From the NCBI RefSeq assembly GCF_019429535.1, contig NZ_JAHXZM010000004.1:62001-126000 (forward strand): DNA of 64,000 bases, in the 5' to 3' direction. Under the pieces are notes generated by a model. It searched no databases. It saw only the letters and a program-made list of their open reading frames with translations, and was not told the origin of the DNA. Below are positions 1 to 8,536 of this stretch, one piece after another. Position 1 is the first letter of the stretch; every line of letters starts with the position of its first letter. Source of the DNA: Sphingomonas citricola (GTDB lineage Bacteria > Pseudomonadota > Alphaproteobacteria > Sphingomonadales > Sphingomonadaceae). Position numbers and translations under genes: made by a program.

Positions 1-252
1 GCCCGCGGCCAGGCCGTCCTCGATCGTCATCAGCGGGCCGAGCAGCACCATCGCGACCAGCGCGACGATCGCGATCTTCAACGGCGCGAGATGGTCGGCC
101 TGCGTGAACGTGGGCGATGCATCGCCGCGTTCGCCGCCACCGAACTGCGACAGCCAGTCGGCCCGAAACGATCCAGGCCTAAACGATCCGGCCTTAACCG
201 ACGCCGCCTCGTACGGCCCTGCCTCATACCCACCGCCTGAACCTGAAGGCAT
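1..252 (-). CDS. O-antigen ligase/polymerase-like membrane protein, N-terminal part only
   Basis: The reading frame starts at the ATG at 252 and runs off the left edge of the window, so only about 84 residues are visible. The N-terminus is a long hydrophilic tail of about 55 residues rich in Gly, Ser and Tyr. A hydrophobic segment follows (LKIAIVALVAMVLLGPL) and is the first membrane span. An N-terminal cytosolic tail leading into the first helix is what O-antigen ligase/Wzy-type proteins of sphingomonad EPS clusters tend to show, and the divergent neighbour is a priming glycosyltransferase. The assignment to this family is therefore inference from layout plus one helix; the diagnostic periplasmic loop is outside the window. 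Confidence 0.5.
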   Translation of the reverse strand, partial: MPSGSGGGYEAGPYEAASVKAGSFRPGSFRADWLSQFGGGERGDASPTFTQADHLAPLKIAIVALVAMVLLGPLMTIEDGLAAG

Positions 253-620
253 GATCTGTGTCCCGCTTCGACACGCTCGGCGCACGCCGCCGGCCCCGTC
301 GATGATCTTGATCGCCGTTTCTATCGCCCGCCCCCGACATCGTCCAGCCGGCACCCGACGTGCCGGCCTGTTTCAGCAGCAACACCTCCGATCAAAAATC
401 CTTACAATACAGTAACTCGTTGAGACCAACTCCCGATCACGTCTTCCGAAAGCCTCCGGTTTTGGCTACTCAGCCATTTCGCTTCAGAGGAAGCGGCCCG
501 TCCGTTGTCATGAACATTGGCGTGCCGCATGGTCGGGGGCGGATCAGGGGCGGCTTACGTTGATGGCGAGCGCCTCGTTCACCTTGTGTGGACGGGTGTT
601 CTGGCAGGGTGTGTGTCGGC
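253..620. promoter_or_regulatory. Divergent intergenic region upstream of the priming transferase
   Basis: About 370 bases separate the leftward ligase-like gene from the rightward priming transferase. The stretch should carry the promoters for both. It is richer in A and T than its flanks around 385-420, where a run of A residues precedes TTACAAT. I cannot fix -35 and -10 boxes with confidence. A perfect hairpin at 347-367 is listed separately. No convincing gene is seen here. Confidence 0.4.
347..367. repeat. Perfect inverted repeat, 8-bp stem and 5-base loop
   Basis: GCCGGCAC at 347-354 pairs perfectly with GTGCCGGC at 360-367 around the loop CCGAC. On the plus strand the stem is followed by CTGTTT, so it could act as a weak terminator or attenuator. 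It could equally be an operator between the two divergent genes. The sequence alone does not decide. Confidence 0.45.
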
Positions 621-2045
621 ATGTTGGGGAACGTCGATCCATGCGATGCGCGACACTCCGTCGCAGCGGAAACGCATCAGGTGACTGAGCGCCGATCCGG
701 TGCGCAGTGGCGGCCGCGCACAGCACTGCTGCAATTCCGCGCGCTTAGCTACTTGATGCTCGCCGATACCCTGGCGGTCGTCGCCGGTTTCGGCGTCGCC
801 GCCTCGCTTCGCGCCGCGCCGTCGCGTGAACTAGGCTGGCTGATCTTCGTGCTCGTGCTCGTCCCGACGTACGGATTGTTCGCGTCGAACTTCAAGGCGT
901 TCGAGATCGCGACGCTGCAGGACCCTTTTCGCGCCATCAGGCGGAGCCTGCAGGGGTTCGCGCTCGCGATCGGCAGCGTGACGCTGGTGATCTTCTACCT
1001 CAAGTCGAGCACCATCTTTCCGCGCCTGACGATCGGCGTCGGCTCCGCGCTGTCGGCCGCGTTCCTCGCCGGCATCCGTTACGCGTTCGTTCGCCATCTC
1101 GCCCAGCTGATCGGCGGCAATCCGTTCAGCTCGGTGCTGCTGTACGATCCCGGCGTGGCGATTCCGCGCGGCAGCTACTCGATGGTCATGGCGGCCGAAT
1201 CGTATTTCGACCCCGAGGAACATGATCCGCACATGTACGACCGGCTGGCGACACTGATCGCGAGCGCCGACCGGGTGGTCGTTGCCTGCACACCGCAGCG
1301 CCGCAGCGCCTGGGCGGCCGCCTTGCGCGGCGCGAACGTCCAGGGCGAGATCATCGTACCCGAACTTGCCGTGATGGCGCCGCTCGGTTTCGGGCCCGAC
1401 CGCTCCACCCCCACGGTGATCGTCGCGACCGGACCGCTCGGCCTAGGCGACCGCCTCGTCAAGCGGTTGTTCGACCTGCTCGTTGCCGGGGTGGCGCTAT
1501 TGTGCATGCTGCCGCTTCTGGCCATCACGGCGCTGGCGGTTCGGTTGACCAGCGAGGGGCCGATCCTGTTCCGGCAGGTGCGGATCGGTCGCGGCAACCA
1601 GATGTTCGAGGTGCTCAAGTTCCGCTCGATGTACGTCCAGCAGCTCGACGGTGCGGGCCATCGCTCCGCCTCGCGCGACGACGATCGCATCACGCCGGTC
1701 GGCCGCATGATCCGCCGCACCAGCCTCGACGAACTGCCGCAGCTTATCAACGTCCTGAAAGGCGACATGAGCATCGTCGGCCCGCGCCCGCACGCGCTCG
1801 GTTCGCGCGCGGCCGACAAGCTTTTCTGGGAGGTCGACCAGCGTTACTGGGACCGCCACGCCGCGAAGCCGGGGTTGACCGGGCTCGCGCAGGTTCGCGG
1901 ATTTCGCGGCGCGACGCTGATAGAGGACGATTTGCGCAATCGCCTGCAGGCCGATCTGGAATATCTCGAAAACTGGTCGATCTGGCGCGATCTCAAGATC
2001 ATCTTTCTCACCGTGCGCGTGATCTTCCATCACAACGCCTTCTAG
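621..2045 (+). CDS. Undecaprenyl-phosphate sugar-phosphate transferase (priming glycosyltransferase)
   Basis: This inner-membrane enzyme starts EPS repeat-unit synthesis by moving a sugar 1-phosphate from a nucleotide sugar to undecaprenyl phosphate. The protein is 474 residues from the ATG at 621, which has AGGG about 10 bases upstream; a GTG at 588 would add 11 residues. Several membrane helices occupy the first third, then a variable domain, then a last helix (LFDLLVAGVALLCMLPLLA). The C-terminal bacterial sugar-transferase domain carries KFRSM, DELPQLINVLKGDMSIVGPRP-type and KPGLTGLAQVRG motifs, all intact. Architecture and length match the WcaJ/GelB/SpsB group. Glucose is the usual first sugar in sphingans, but the donor cannot be read from sequence. 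Two small membrane-protein genes and an acyltransferase follow on the same strand. Confidence 0.93.
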   Translation: MLGNVDPCDARHSVAAETHQVTERRSGAQWRPRTALLQFRALSYLMLADTLAVVAGFGVAASLRAAPSRELGWLIFVLVLVPTYGLFASNFKAFEIATLQDPFRAIRRSLQGFALAIGSVTLVIFYLKSSTIFPRLTIGVGSALSAAFLAGIRYAFVRHLAQLIGGNPFSSVLLYDPGVAIPRGSYSMVMAAESYFDPEEHDPHMYDRLATLIASADRVVVACTPQRRSAWAAALRGANVQGEIIVPELAVMAPLGFGPDRSTPTVIVATGPLGLGDRLVKRLFDLLVAGVALLCMLPLLAITALAVRLTSEGPILFRQVRIGRGNQMFEVLKFRSMYVQQLDGAGHRSASRDDDRITPVGRMIRRTSLDELPQLINVLKGDMSIVGPRPHALGSRAADKLFWEVDQRYWDRHAAKPGLTGLAQVRGFRGATLIEDDLRNRLQADLEYLENWSIWRDLKIIFLTVRVIFHHNAF

Positions 2046-2104
2046 GCGTGTCGATGGACCGCTGGCACAACGCGGCGCAACAAGCGTCATGAAAGGGAGC
2101 TTCC

Positions 2105-2527
2105 GTGTCGACGCGTGCTGACGCAGGTCTTAGCCGGACGCGGTGGTCCGACCGGATCGGCTGGGTCATCAACCTGATCTGCCTCGTGGCGCTCGTCGCG
2201 GTGATCGCGACCGTCATCTACGGCTTCTGGCTGCGCGCGATCTGGGCGAAGGGCTATTTTCTCGCGGTCGGGGTCGCGGTGATCGGCGCGATTGTGATCC
2301 TGATCGGGCTCGCGCAGCAGGCGATCGCCGCGCGCGACGTCGCGACCTGGCGGGCCATGGCGGAGTGGCAGATCCAGGCAGCGCGCGCGCGCGTCTCGCG
2401 GGCGCAACCTGGCGAGGATCAGGCCGCCGATATCGAGCCCGAGTCGGCTGCTTATTACGAGATGCTCGTCGGTACGCTGGTGCGCTACGCCGAATACGAA
2501 CAGGAAAGCGTCGTGCGTGAACGGTGA
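2105..2527 (+). CDS. Small membrane protein of unknown function
   Basis: The 140-residue protein begins at a GTG with AAAGGGAGC just upstream, a good ribosome site. Two hydrophobic segments (about residues 20-42 and 52-72) form a helical hairpin. The remaining half is charged and probably cytosolic, ending in an acidic, tyrosine-containing stretch (AAYYEMLVGTLVRYAEYEQE). I do not recognise a family. Its stop overlaps the next start by 11 bases, so the two are probably translated together. Position between the priming transferase and an acyltransferase suggests an EPS-related role, which is inference only. Confidence 0.75.
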   Translation: MSTRADAGLSRTRWSDRIGWVINLICLVALVAVIATVIYGFWLRAIWAKGYFLAVGVAVIGAIVILIGLAQQAIAARDVATWRAMAEWQIQAARARVSRAQPGEDQAADIEPESAAYYEMLVGTLVRYAEYEQESVVRER

Positions 2528-2813
2528 CCCGCATCTCGAACTGGGTGAAAGCCTGCCGCGATTCCTTTCGCACTGGCTGGCGGCGTGCTTCGGGCACTTT
2601 CTCATGGTGCTGCTGCCGCTCATCACCGATCTGACCGACATGACCAACGCAGCCTGGCCGAAATGGTGGTCGCTGCTGCTGTTCGCCGCCGCGACGTCGC
2701 TGATCGCCGCGGTGATCAACGCCAATCTGCCTGTCACCCCGCGCGAGATGATCAAGAGCGTGGCGCTGGGCTTCGCCCTCAACGCCACCATCGTGATGCT
2801 GCGGCTGGCGTGA
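2517..2813 (+). CDS. Small hydrophobic protein of unknown function
   Basis: This 98-residue product starts at a GTG inside the end of the preceding gene. After about 20 polar residues it has three likely membrane helices (roughly residues 22-40, 48-68 and 80-97). No motif known to me is present. The stop TGA at 2811-2813 overlaps the GTG start of the acyltransferase (GTGA), so the three genes 2105-3976 form one coupled unit. It may be a partner of the 140-residue membrane protein just upstream. Confidence 0.7.
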   Translation: MNGDPHLELGESLPRFLSHWLAACFGHFLMVLLPLITDLTDMTNAAWPKWWSLLLFAAATSLIAAVINANLPVTPREMIKSVALGFALNATIVMLRLA

Positions 2814-3976
2814 CCGCGGCGGCGGCCCGGTCGGACGTGTCGATCGCCGCGCGCCTCCGCGCCCGTCTCGCCCGCCGGAGCGACGACCTCTCGCGCGATC
2901 AGATCGTGCCGCTCCAGTTCCTGCGCGGCATCGCCGCGTCAGGCGTGGTCGTCCAGCATCTGCTCGAGCGCTACGCGCGGCGCGGGGCCCTGCCGGGCGC
3001 GATACCGGATTTCACCACCCGCTTCGGACAGGTCGGGGTGGCGACATTCTTCGCGATCAGCGGCTTCATCATGGTCTATATCGCACTGCGCGATTCCCAA
3101 CGCGTGCCGACCGGCCGAGCCTTCCTGCGCCATCGCTTCCTGCGCGTGGCGCCGCTCTATTATCTCACGACGCTGCTGATCATCGCGTTCGGACTGCTCA
3201 CGCAGCAATTGGCGTCCGCGTCGCGGCGGCAGCCGACCGTCATGGAGGTGATCTATTCGTTCGCCTTCATTCCCCACCGCGGCGCCAACGGGGTGATACA
3301 GCCGGTCTACGAACTCGGCTGGACGCTTCACTACGAGATGTTCTTCTACCTGCTCTTCGCGGCGGGGCTGGCATTGTTGCGGCGGCATGGCGCGGCGCTC
3401 GTCCTGACCACGCTCGTGCTGCTGATCGTCGCGGGCGTCGGGCGTGACGCGCCACCCGACCGGGCGAGCTTCGCGCTCGCAGCCTACGTCTTCACGCGCC
3501 CGATCATGGCCTATTTCGCGATCGGCATTGCCATCGCCTTCCTCCGCCATCGCGTCAGCACGCATTTGCCCGCCGTCCCCGCGTCCCTCATCATCGCGCT
3601 CGCGGTCGTCGCGTTCGTCACCGCGACCACAAGTGACCGACGTTTCGTTGCCATGCCCGCGATCGCCATCGCCCTCGCGTGTACGGTGCTGTTGCGCCCA
3701 CGGCGCGAGGATCATGCCGGGCGATTGAACCGGTTCTCGCGTGCATTCGGCGATGCCTCCTACAGCATCTATCTGACGCACAGTTTCCTGCTGGGGGCAT
3801 TCGCGTGGACGACCGCCCGGTTCGCCGCGCAGAGCTTCGCGGGACTGGCCTTCCTGGCCGTCATCGCGTGTGAGGGTTGCTTCGTTGCCGGATGGCTGAC
3901 GTGGCGCTTCGTGGAGCTACCCGTCACGCGCAAACTGCAACGGCGACGTCCAGCGCTCGAGACGGTCGCCCCCTGA
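2810..3976 (+). CDS. Acyltransferase family 3 (OafA/YrhL-type) membrane protein
   Basis: Proteins of this family sit in the inner membrane and transfer acetyl or other acyl groups onto surface polysaccharides. The GTG at 2810 overlaps the previous stop, giving 388 residues. The family hallmarks are visible: LQFLRGIAASGVVVQH with the conserved His near the first helix, RHRFLRVAPLYYL after the second or third helix, an ISGF motif, and the late YSIYLTHSFLL helix. About ten membrane helices are expected. The location next to the priming transferase suggests acylation of the EPS repeat unit; acceptor and acyl group are unknown. Confidence 0.92.
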   Translation: MTAAAARSDVSIAARLRARLARRSDDLSRDQIVPLQFLRGIAASGVVVQHLLERYARRGALPGAIPDFTTRFGQVGVATFFAISGFIMVYIALRDSQRVPTGRAFLRHRFLRVAPLYYLTTLLIIAFGLLTQQLASASRRQPTVMEVIYSFAFIPHRGANGVIQPVYELGWTLHYEMFFYLLFAAGLALLRRHGAALVLTTLVLLIVAGVGRDAPPDRASFALAAYVFTRPIMAYFAIGIAIAFLRHRVSTHLPAVPASLIIALAVVAFVTATTSDRRFVAMPAIAIALACTVLLRPRREDHAGRLNRFSRAFGDASYSIYLTHSFLLGAFAWTTARFAAQSFAGLAFLAVIACEGCFVAGWLTWRFVELPVTRKLQRRRPALETVAP

Positions 3977-3980
3977 CCAC

Positions 3981-5018
3981 TTAGCGGTCCGCCCTTTCGT
4001 CGGTCGCGGGCCGGGCGAGAATCCGCCGTTCGTCGAGCGTCACGACGGTGGATGTCTCCGCCGCGGACGGCGCCACCCCCGACAGGATCGGACGGTCCTG
4101 CGTCGCAACCGCCACGTCGTTCGCCTCCGCGGGGACGGGCGACGGCGCCGCGCCGGGCGCAAGGACCGAGGATACCGCCGGCTCGTGCCCCGAATAGCGT
4201 CCCTGAAACGCGGCGGCTGTGCCCGCGAGGCCGTTCCAGCGATAGAAGACGTGCGCACCGATCGATGCAACCTTGATCAGGCTCGCCGCCCAATAGGGGA
4301 CGACGTAGTTCGCGTGATAGTGCGTCGCCCAGCCGACCGGCTGATACACCCCCCCGCCCAGCGCCGCCGCGGCGATCCTGGTCGCGCGCGCCCACCCCGG
4401 CACCGATGGCGCGCGCGCCAGCGACCCGTCGCAGGCGAAAGTGAACTGGCATCCGGTGCGGCGTTGCGCGCCGTCGAGCACGACGCCGCACACCGTCTTG
4501 GGATAAGCGGGATGGCGCAACCGGTTGAGCACGACCTGCGCGACCGCGCGCTCGCCGTCGTCGCTCTCGCTCCCCGCCTCGTAATAGACCGCCATCGTCA
4601 TGCACTGGAGCGAACGGGCATAGTCGTTCGCGTCGCCGCTGCGCAGCAGGAACGCCTCCGCCGACGCGACCGGCCCGCTCGCCGCCCGGCGGGCATTGAA
4701 CGCGCGCGCCTCATCGGCGCTCAGCGGCCGAAGCGTCGACGGTGCGAACGGGGCCTCGATCCGCGCCTTTCGCGCCGCCGCGATCACCTGCGTGACGGTC
4801 GCGCCGCTATCAGGCTCGTCGCCTGCGGGACGTTGCTGCAGGCTATGCACCGCGATCGCCAGCAAGGCGGCGATCAGTCCCAGCGCAATCAAGGCGGGAA
4901 GGAAGATCAGCACGCGCGGCCGACGACGCATCGACCGCGGCAACGCTGCGGTCAGTTCGAGCGGATGATCATCGCCGGCATCGGTCGCGACGTATCCATC
5001 GGGGCCGCGGGTCGTCAT
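3981..5018 (-). CDS. Membrane-anchored cell wall hydrolase (SleB/CwlJ, Hydrolase_2 family)
   Basis: The family comprises peptidoglycan lytic enzymes. This 345-residue protein has a cytosolic N-terminus of about 35 residues and one membrane helix (about 36-60, LIFLPALIALGLIAALLAIA). A linker and the hydrolase domain follow at about 135-260. The domain shows the diagnostic YYEAGSES, ERAVAQVVLNR and the CGVV...CQFTFACDG region. The C-terminal 70 residues look disordered and Pro/Ala rich. The catalytic domain should face the periplasm. The gene diverges from a Rap1a/Tai-like gene only 54 bases away, an arrangement discussed in the findings. It is convergent with the acyltransferase, with a 4-base gap. 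Confidence 0.9.
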   Translation of the reverse strand: MTTRGPDGYVATDAGDDHPLELTAALPRSMRRRPRVLIFLPALIALGLIAALLAIAVHSLQQRPAGDEPDSGATVTQVIAAARKARIEAPFAPSTLRPLSADEARAFNARRAASGPVASAEAFLLRSGDANDYARSLQCMTMAVYYEAGSESDDGERAVAQVVLNRLRHPAYPKTVCGVVLDGAQRRTGCQFTFACDGSLARAPSVPGWARATRIAAAALGGGVYQPVGWATHYHANYVVPYWAASLIKVASIGAHVFYRWNGLAGTAAAFQGRYSGHEPAVSSVLAPGAAPSPVPAEANDVAVATQDRPILSGVAPSAAETSTVVTLDERRILARPATDERADR

Positions 5019-5072
5019 CGTGGGCGCGGTCTAGTGCGTTGCCGCGTCGCGCACCAGCGCGTAACGGGCCGC

Positions 5073-5468
5073 ATGAACTGCCTGCGCCTGCTCATGCTCG
5101 CCGCGATCCTCGCCTCCCCCGTCGCCGTCGCGCAGACCCGCCCCGCCGCGGCACCCGCGGGAACGACCGCAGGCGGATTGTTCAGCGCGGGCCAGTTGCG
5201 CGATCGCTGCCAGTCGAGCGTTCCCGCCGACGCGTCCTATTGTTTCGCCTATGTCGCGGGCGTCCACGACACCGTGCGCGCCTACGAAGCGTGGCTCAAT
5301 CTGCGCGAGTTCTGCGCACCGCGTCACGTGCCCCAGGGCGAGCTTCGTCGCGCCTTCATCGATTACGTTGCGGCGCATCCCGATATCGCGAGCGGGGAGG
5401 CGGCGTCGGTCGTGGTGGTCGCGCTCAAGGTCCGCTATCCTTGCTCCGCTGCGCCCGCCGCTCACTGA
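5073..5468 (+). CDS. Rap1a/Tai-family immunity-like periplasmic protein
   Basis: The 131-residue protein has a clear signal peptide (MNCLRLLMLAAILASPVAVA, cut after AQ). The mature part carries four cysteines in DRCQSS, SYCFAY, EFCAPR and RYPC, enough for two disulfides. The GQLRDRC start, the YCFAYVAGVHD segment and the late ALKVRYPC strand fit the Rap1a/Tai family. Known members neutralise peptidoglycan amidase effectors of type VI secretion, but many sphingomonad copies have no known effector. No secretion genes are seen nearby, so a different periplasmic binding role is possible. It is divergent from the cell wall hydrolase. Confidence 0.75.
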   Translation: MNCLRLLMLAAILASPVAVAQTRPAAAPAGTTAGGLFSAGQLRDRCQSSVPADASYCFAYVAGVHDTVRAYEAWLNLREFCAPRHVPQGELRRAFIDYVAAHPDIASGEAASVVVVALKVRYPCSAAPAAH

Positions 5469-5498
5469 CCGCATCGCACGACCCGCCCGAACCGTCGA

Positions 5499-7724
5499 TC
5501 ACGCTTCCGCGCTACTGTAGTCGTAGCGGTAGTAATTGTACGACTGACCGTACCCGGCTTTCTTCGCATCGTATTTGGTGACGACGCAGCCGATCACGCT
5601 CGCATTCGCCCGCCGCAGTCGCGAGACGGCATTGCGTGCCTGCCCGAAATGCGCCCCGGCCGCTTCGGCCACGAACACCGTCGCCTGCGCGGCGGCGGCG
5701 AGCTGCGTCGCATCGGCGAGCGCGAGCACCGGCGGGCCGTCGACGATCACCACGTCATAGTCGCCGCGCAGCGTGTCGAGCAGCTCGTGCATCCCGGTCC
5801 CCGCGAAAAGCGTCGCCGGATCGGGGGGAAGCCGTCCGCTCGGCAGGAAACGCATCCCGTCGGTATCGGTGTCGAGGATCGTCGCCTGATAATTCGTGAC
5901 GCGCGCCAGCACCGTCGACAGCCCTTCCTCGGGCAGCGCGAGGTTCAACGCACGGTGAAGCGAGGGGCGCCGCAGATCGGCGTCGATCAGCAGGACACGC
6001 CGCCCCAGCGCCGCGAAATCGCGCGCCAGCGCGAACGACGTGGTCGATTTGCCTTCCGATTTTCCACTGCCGGTGACGAGGATCGAGCGCGGTGGCCCCT
6101 GATTGGAGGACAGCTCGATCGAGGCGCGGATGGCGTGATACGCTTCCGACAGCTCCGATTTGGGATCCGCCAGTAGCGTGAGCGGCAGCACGCCGTGGCT
6201 GTCGGGCACGACGCCGAGCAGCGGAATGTGCAGCTTTTCCTCCACGTCCTGCGGATCGCGGATCGAATCGTCGAGGTAGTCGCGCCCGAACGCGTAGAGC
6301 GCGGCGAGACCAATGCCGGCGGCGAGCGCGAGTGCGAGATTGAGCAGCGGCTTGGGCGAGGTCGGCCGCCGCGGTGGTTCCGCGCTGTCGACGTTGGTCA
6401 CGTTGTTCGACGTGATCCCGGCCTCCGCGCTCACTTCCTTGTACCGCTGCAACAGGCTCTCGTAGAGCTGGCGGTTCGTGTCCACCTCGCGTTGCAGGAT
6501 GTTGTAGCGCACGCTGCGATCCTGCTCGGCGAGCGTCGCGCCCTTCAATGTCGCGACCTGCTGCGCCAGCGCGTTATGCTGCCGCTCAGCCGCCTGATAC
6601 TGGTTTCGGATCGACCGGCGAATGCCTTCGGCCAGTTGCTCGATCTGCTGATCGAGCGTCGCGATCTCCGCGGTTGCCTGAATGACGACCGGATGGTCGG
6701 GTTTGAGGCGACGACGGATCTCGCTCAGGTTGGCGAGTTCCTCCGCGCGCTTCTGCGACAAACGCTGGATCGTCTCGTTCCCCAATACTTCGGGCAACGA
6801 CATCAGCGGCGCGCGACGCGCCTGTTCCCACGCCTCGCGCGTGCGCAGGCGCGTCGCCTCCGACGTCGCCGCGTCCGCGTTCAGCTGCACCAGGTTGGCG
6901 GTAACGAGCGAGCGCGGGCCGGTGGTGCGCTCGTCGCGGTTCGCGCCCGAACTGGCATCGATCAACTGCGCCGATCGCGCATAGGCGATCAGCGCACGCT
7001 CCGACCCCTCCAGCCGCGTCTTGGCCAGACCCAACTGGTTCTGCAGGAACCGTCGCGAATAGGACGAGGTCGAGAACTTCCGCTGGATGTTCGCTTCGAT
7101 GTAATTGCTGGCGTAACTGTTCGCGATCTCGGCCGCGAGCACGGGATCGCGGCTGACGAAGATGATCCGTACCACGCGCGAGTTGCGGCGAAGGTCGATC
7201 GACAGATTGCGCTGCAACACGTCGGCGACCAGATCAGCCAGGCTCTCGCCGCCCGGCTTCAGCTCGATCTGGCTGGCCCCCGTCATGCGCTTCAGGAAGT
7301 TGTCGTTGGCAGCGAGACCGAGGCTGTCGGACACGCGCTTCGCCATCGCGCGGCTGTTGAGCACGTCGACCTGCGTCTGCAGGAAACGATCCGCGTCGCT
7401 TCCGACGACCTGCGGTTCGGTGTCCTCGGTGCCGAGCACCTTGGCGACCTGCTGGTCGATCTGGATGCTCGCGTCCGCCGTATATTTGCGCGGCATCAGC
7501 AGAATGGATGCGATGCCGATCAGCAGCATCACCCCAATGATGGCGGCGACGACGAAGCGATGGCGGTAGATGGTCGTCCACGCAGCGCGCAGGTCTACCG
7601 CGGGCTCGTCATCCTCCTCGATTTCATACCCGCCGAACGACGGCTCGGCCCGCGCGAAGCCCGCGCCGGGTGTCGATCGTTCGTCGGGCCAGCGATCGCT
7701 CGACGGGATGTCCAGGCTCCCCAT
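5499..7724 (-). CDS. Polysaccharide co-polymerase / BY-type tyrosine autokinase (Wzc-like)
   Basis: Wzc-type proteins span the inner membrane, set polymer length and couple polymerisation to the outer-membrane exporter through cycles of tyrosine autophosphorylation. The 741-residue protein has a first helix near 55-77, a Wzz domain, a long coiled-coil GNVR region, a second helix near 455-475 (just after the proline-rich PPRRPTSPKP), then the kinase domain. Walker A (SGKSEGKSTT), A-prime (VLLIDADLRRP) and B (DVVIVDGPPVL) are present. The C-terminus ends in a tyrosine cluster (YGQSYNYYRYDY) with six Tyr. It lies 18 bases after the Wza gene in one operon with the polymerase upstream. A second Wzc is at 15920. 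Confidence 0.95.
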   Translation of the reverse strand: MGSLDIPSSDRWPDERSTPGAGFARAEPSFGGYEIEEDDEPAVDLRAAWTTIYRHRFVVAAIIGVMLLIGIASILLMPRKYTADASIQIDQQVAKVLGTEDTEPQVVGSDADRFLQTQVDVLNSRAMAKRVSDSLGLAANDNFLKRMTGASQIELKPGGESLADLVADVLQRNLSIDLRRNSRVVRIIFVSRDPVLAAEIANSYASNYIEANIQRKFSTSSYSRRFLQNQLGLAKTRLEGSERALIAYARSAQLIDASSGANRDERTTGPRSLVTANLVQLNADAATSEATRLRTREAWEQARRAPLMSLPEVLGNETIQRLSQKRAEELANLSEIRRRLKPDHPVVIQATAEIATLDQQIEQLAEGIRRSIRNQYQAAERQHNALAQQVATLKGATLAEQDRSVRYNILQREVDTNRQLYESLLQRYKEVSAEAGITSNNVTNVDSAEPPRRPTSPKPLLNLALALAAGIGLAALYAFGRDYLDDSIRDPQDVEEKLHIPLLGVVPDSHGVLPLTLLADPKSELSEAYHAIRASIELSSNQGPPRSILVTGSGKSEGKSTTSFALARDFAALGRRVLLIDADLRRPSLHRALNLALPEEGLSTVLARVTNYQATILDTDTDGMRFLPSGRLPPDPATLFAGTGMHELLDTLRGDYDVVIVDGPPVLALADATQLAAAAQATVFVAEAAGAHFGQARNAVSRLRRANASVIGCVVTKYDAKKAGYGQSYNYYRYDYSSAEA

Positions 7725-7742
7725 GATCGTTCCCGTTCGTCC

Positions 7743-8444
7743 CTAGAATTGCGCGAACACGCCGAAGCCCGCGAGCAGCGGGGCCGCGCGGAGAATGTCG
7801 TGCCATGCCGATTTGCCCGCGGAATGGCCGACGATGATCGTGTCGCGCGGCTGGATCGCGGGATCGGGGTCGTCGCCGCGCCGGATACGCTTCAGATCGA
7901 AAACCGCGCCCATCCGCTTGCCCTCGATATAGCGCACCACGATCACCTGATTGAGGGCGGCGTCCTCACTCTCCCCCTTCGCGAGCGCCACGGTGTCGAG
8001 TAGCGTCGTCGGCCCCGAAATCGGGTAGATGCCCGGCTCTTTCACGTCGCCCTGAACGGTCACGCGCTGCGCCACCGAACTCGCGACCGTGACCGTGACC
8101 TGCGGATTGACGTAGAAGCGCTCCGCAAGGCGTGCCGCCAGCAGGTCGGCCAGTTCGGTCGTGGTCTTGCCCGCCGCCTGAACGCGTCCGATCAGCGGCA
8201 TCGAGATCACGCCCGCGGCATCGACCACCACGCCGCGGGTGGAGATGTCCGGTTCCTGGAACACCGTGATATCGACGGTGTCGAGCGCGCCGATACGGTA
8301 ATCCTGTACGCTCGGTTCACCCGCCGGCGCGGGGATCGTCGCATAGGCGCTCTCACCGGTGCGCAGGTTCGGCCCGACATTGTTATCAGCGCACGCGCAC
8401 AGCGTAGCGCTCAGCGCAATCGCGCCGAGCCAGATCGCTTTCAT
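7743..8444 (-). CDS. Polysaccharide export lipoprotein (Wza-like)
   Basis: Wza-like proteins form the outer-membrane export channel. This one is 233 residues, with a lipoprotein signal whose lipobox is LCAC (lipidated Cys about residue 18). The polysaccharide export domain (DYRIGALDTVDITVFQEPD) comes next, followed by an SLBB-like domain (VTVQGDVKEPGIYPI). It ends with a short hydrophobic tail (PLLAGFGVFAQF). The length is that of the short alphaproteobacterial type rather than the 380-residue E. coli type. It sits between the polymerase gene (92 bases upstream) and the Wzc gene. Confidence 0.94.
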   Translation of the reverse strand: MKAIWLGAIALSATLCACADNNVGPNLRTGESAYATIPAPAGEPSVQDYRIGALDTVDITVFQEPDISTRGVVVDAAGVISMPLIGRVQAAGKTTTELADLLAARLAERFYVNPQVTVTVASSVAQRVTVQGDVKEPGIYPISGPTTLLDTVALAKGESEDAALNQVIVVRYIEGKRMGAVFDLKRIRRGDDPDPAIQPRDTIIVGHSAGKSAWHDILRAAPLLAGFGVFAQF

Positions 8445-8536
8445 CCGTCAACCAATCCCTTCCCGCCGGGTCAGCGATCGCACCATCGCCCGGCCCGGGT
8501 CAAGGACGTAGATATCTTTGGTAAAATTGCACAGCG

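Noticed and set aside
5073..5468. Rap1a/Tai-like protein as evidence for a type VI secretion locus
   Set aside because: No Tss, Hcp, VgrG or amidase effector genes are seen in the window, so the family name alone does not support a secretion system here.
6195..8003. A 602-residue plus-strand open frame across the Wzc and Wza genes
   Set aside because: It is antisense to clear Wzc and Wza coding sequence, is Arg/His-rich and lacks any domain. It is a third-position GC artefact.
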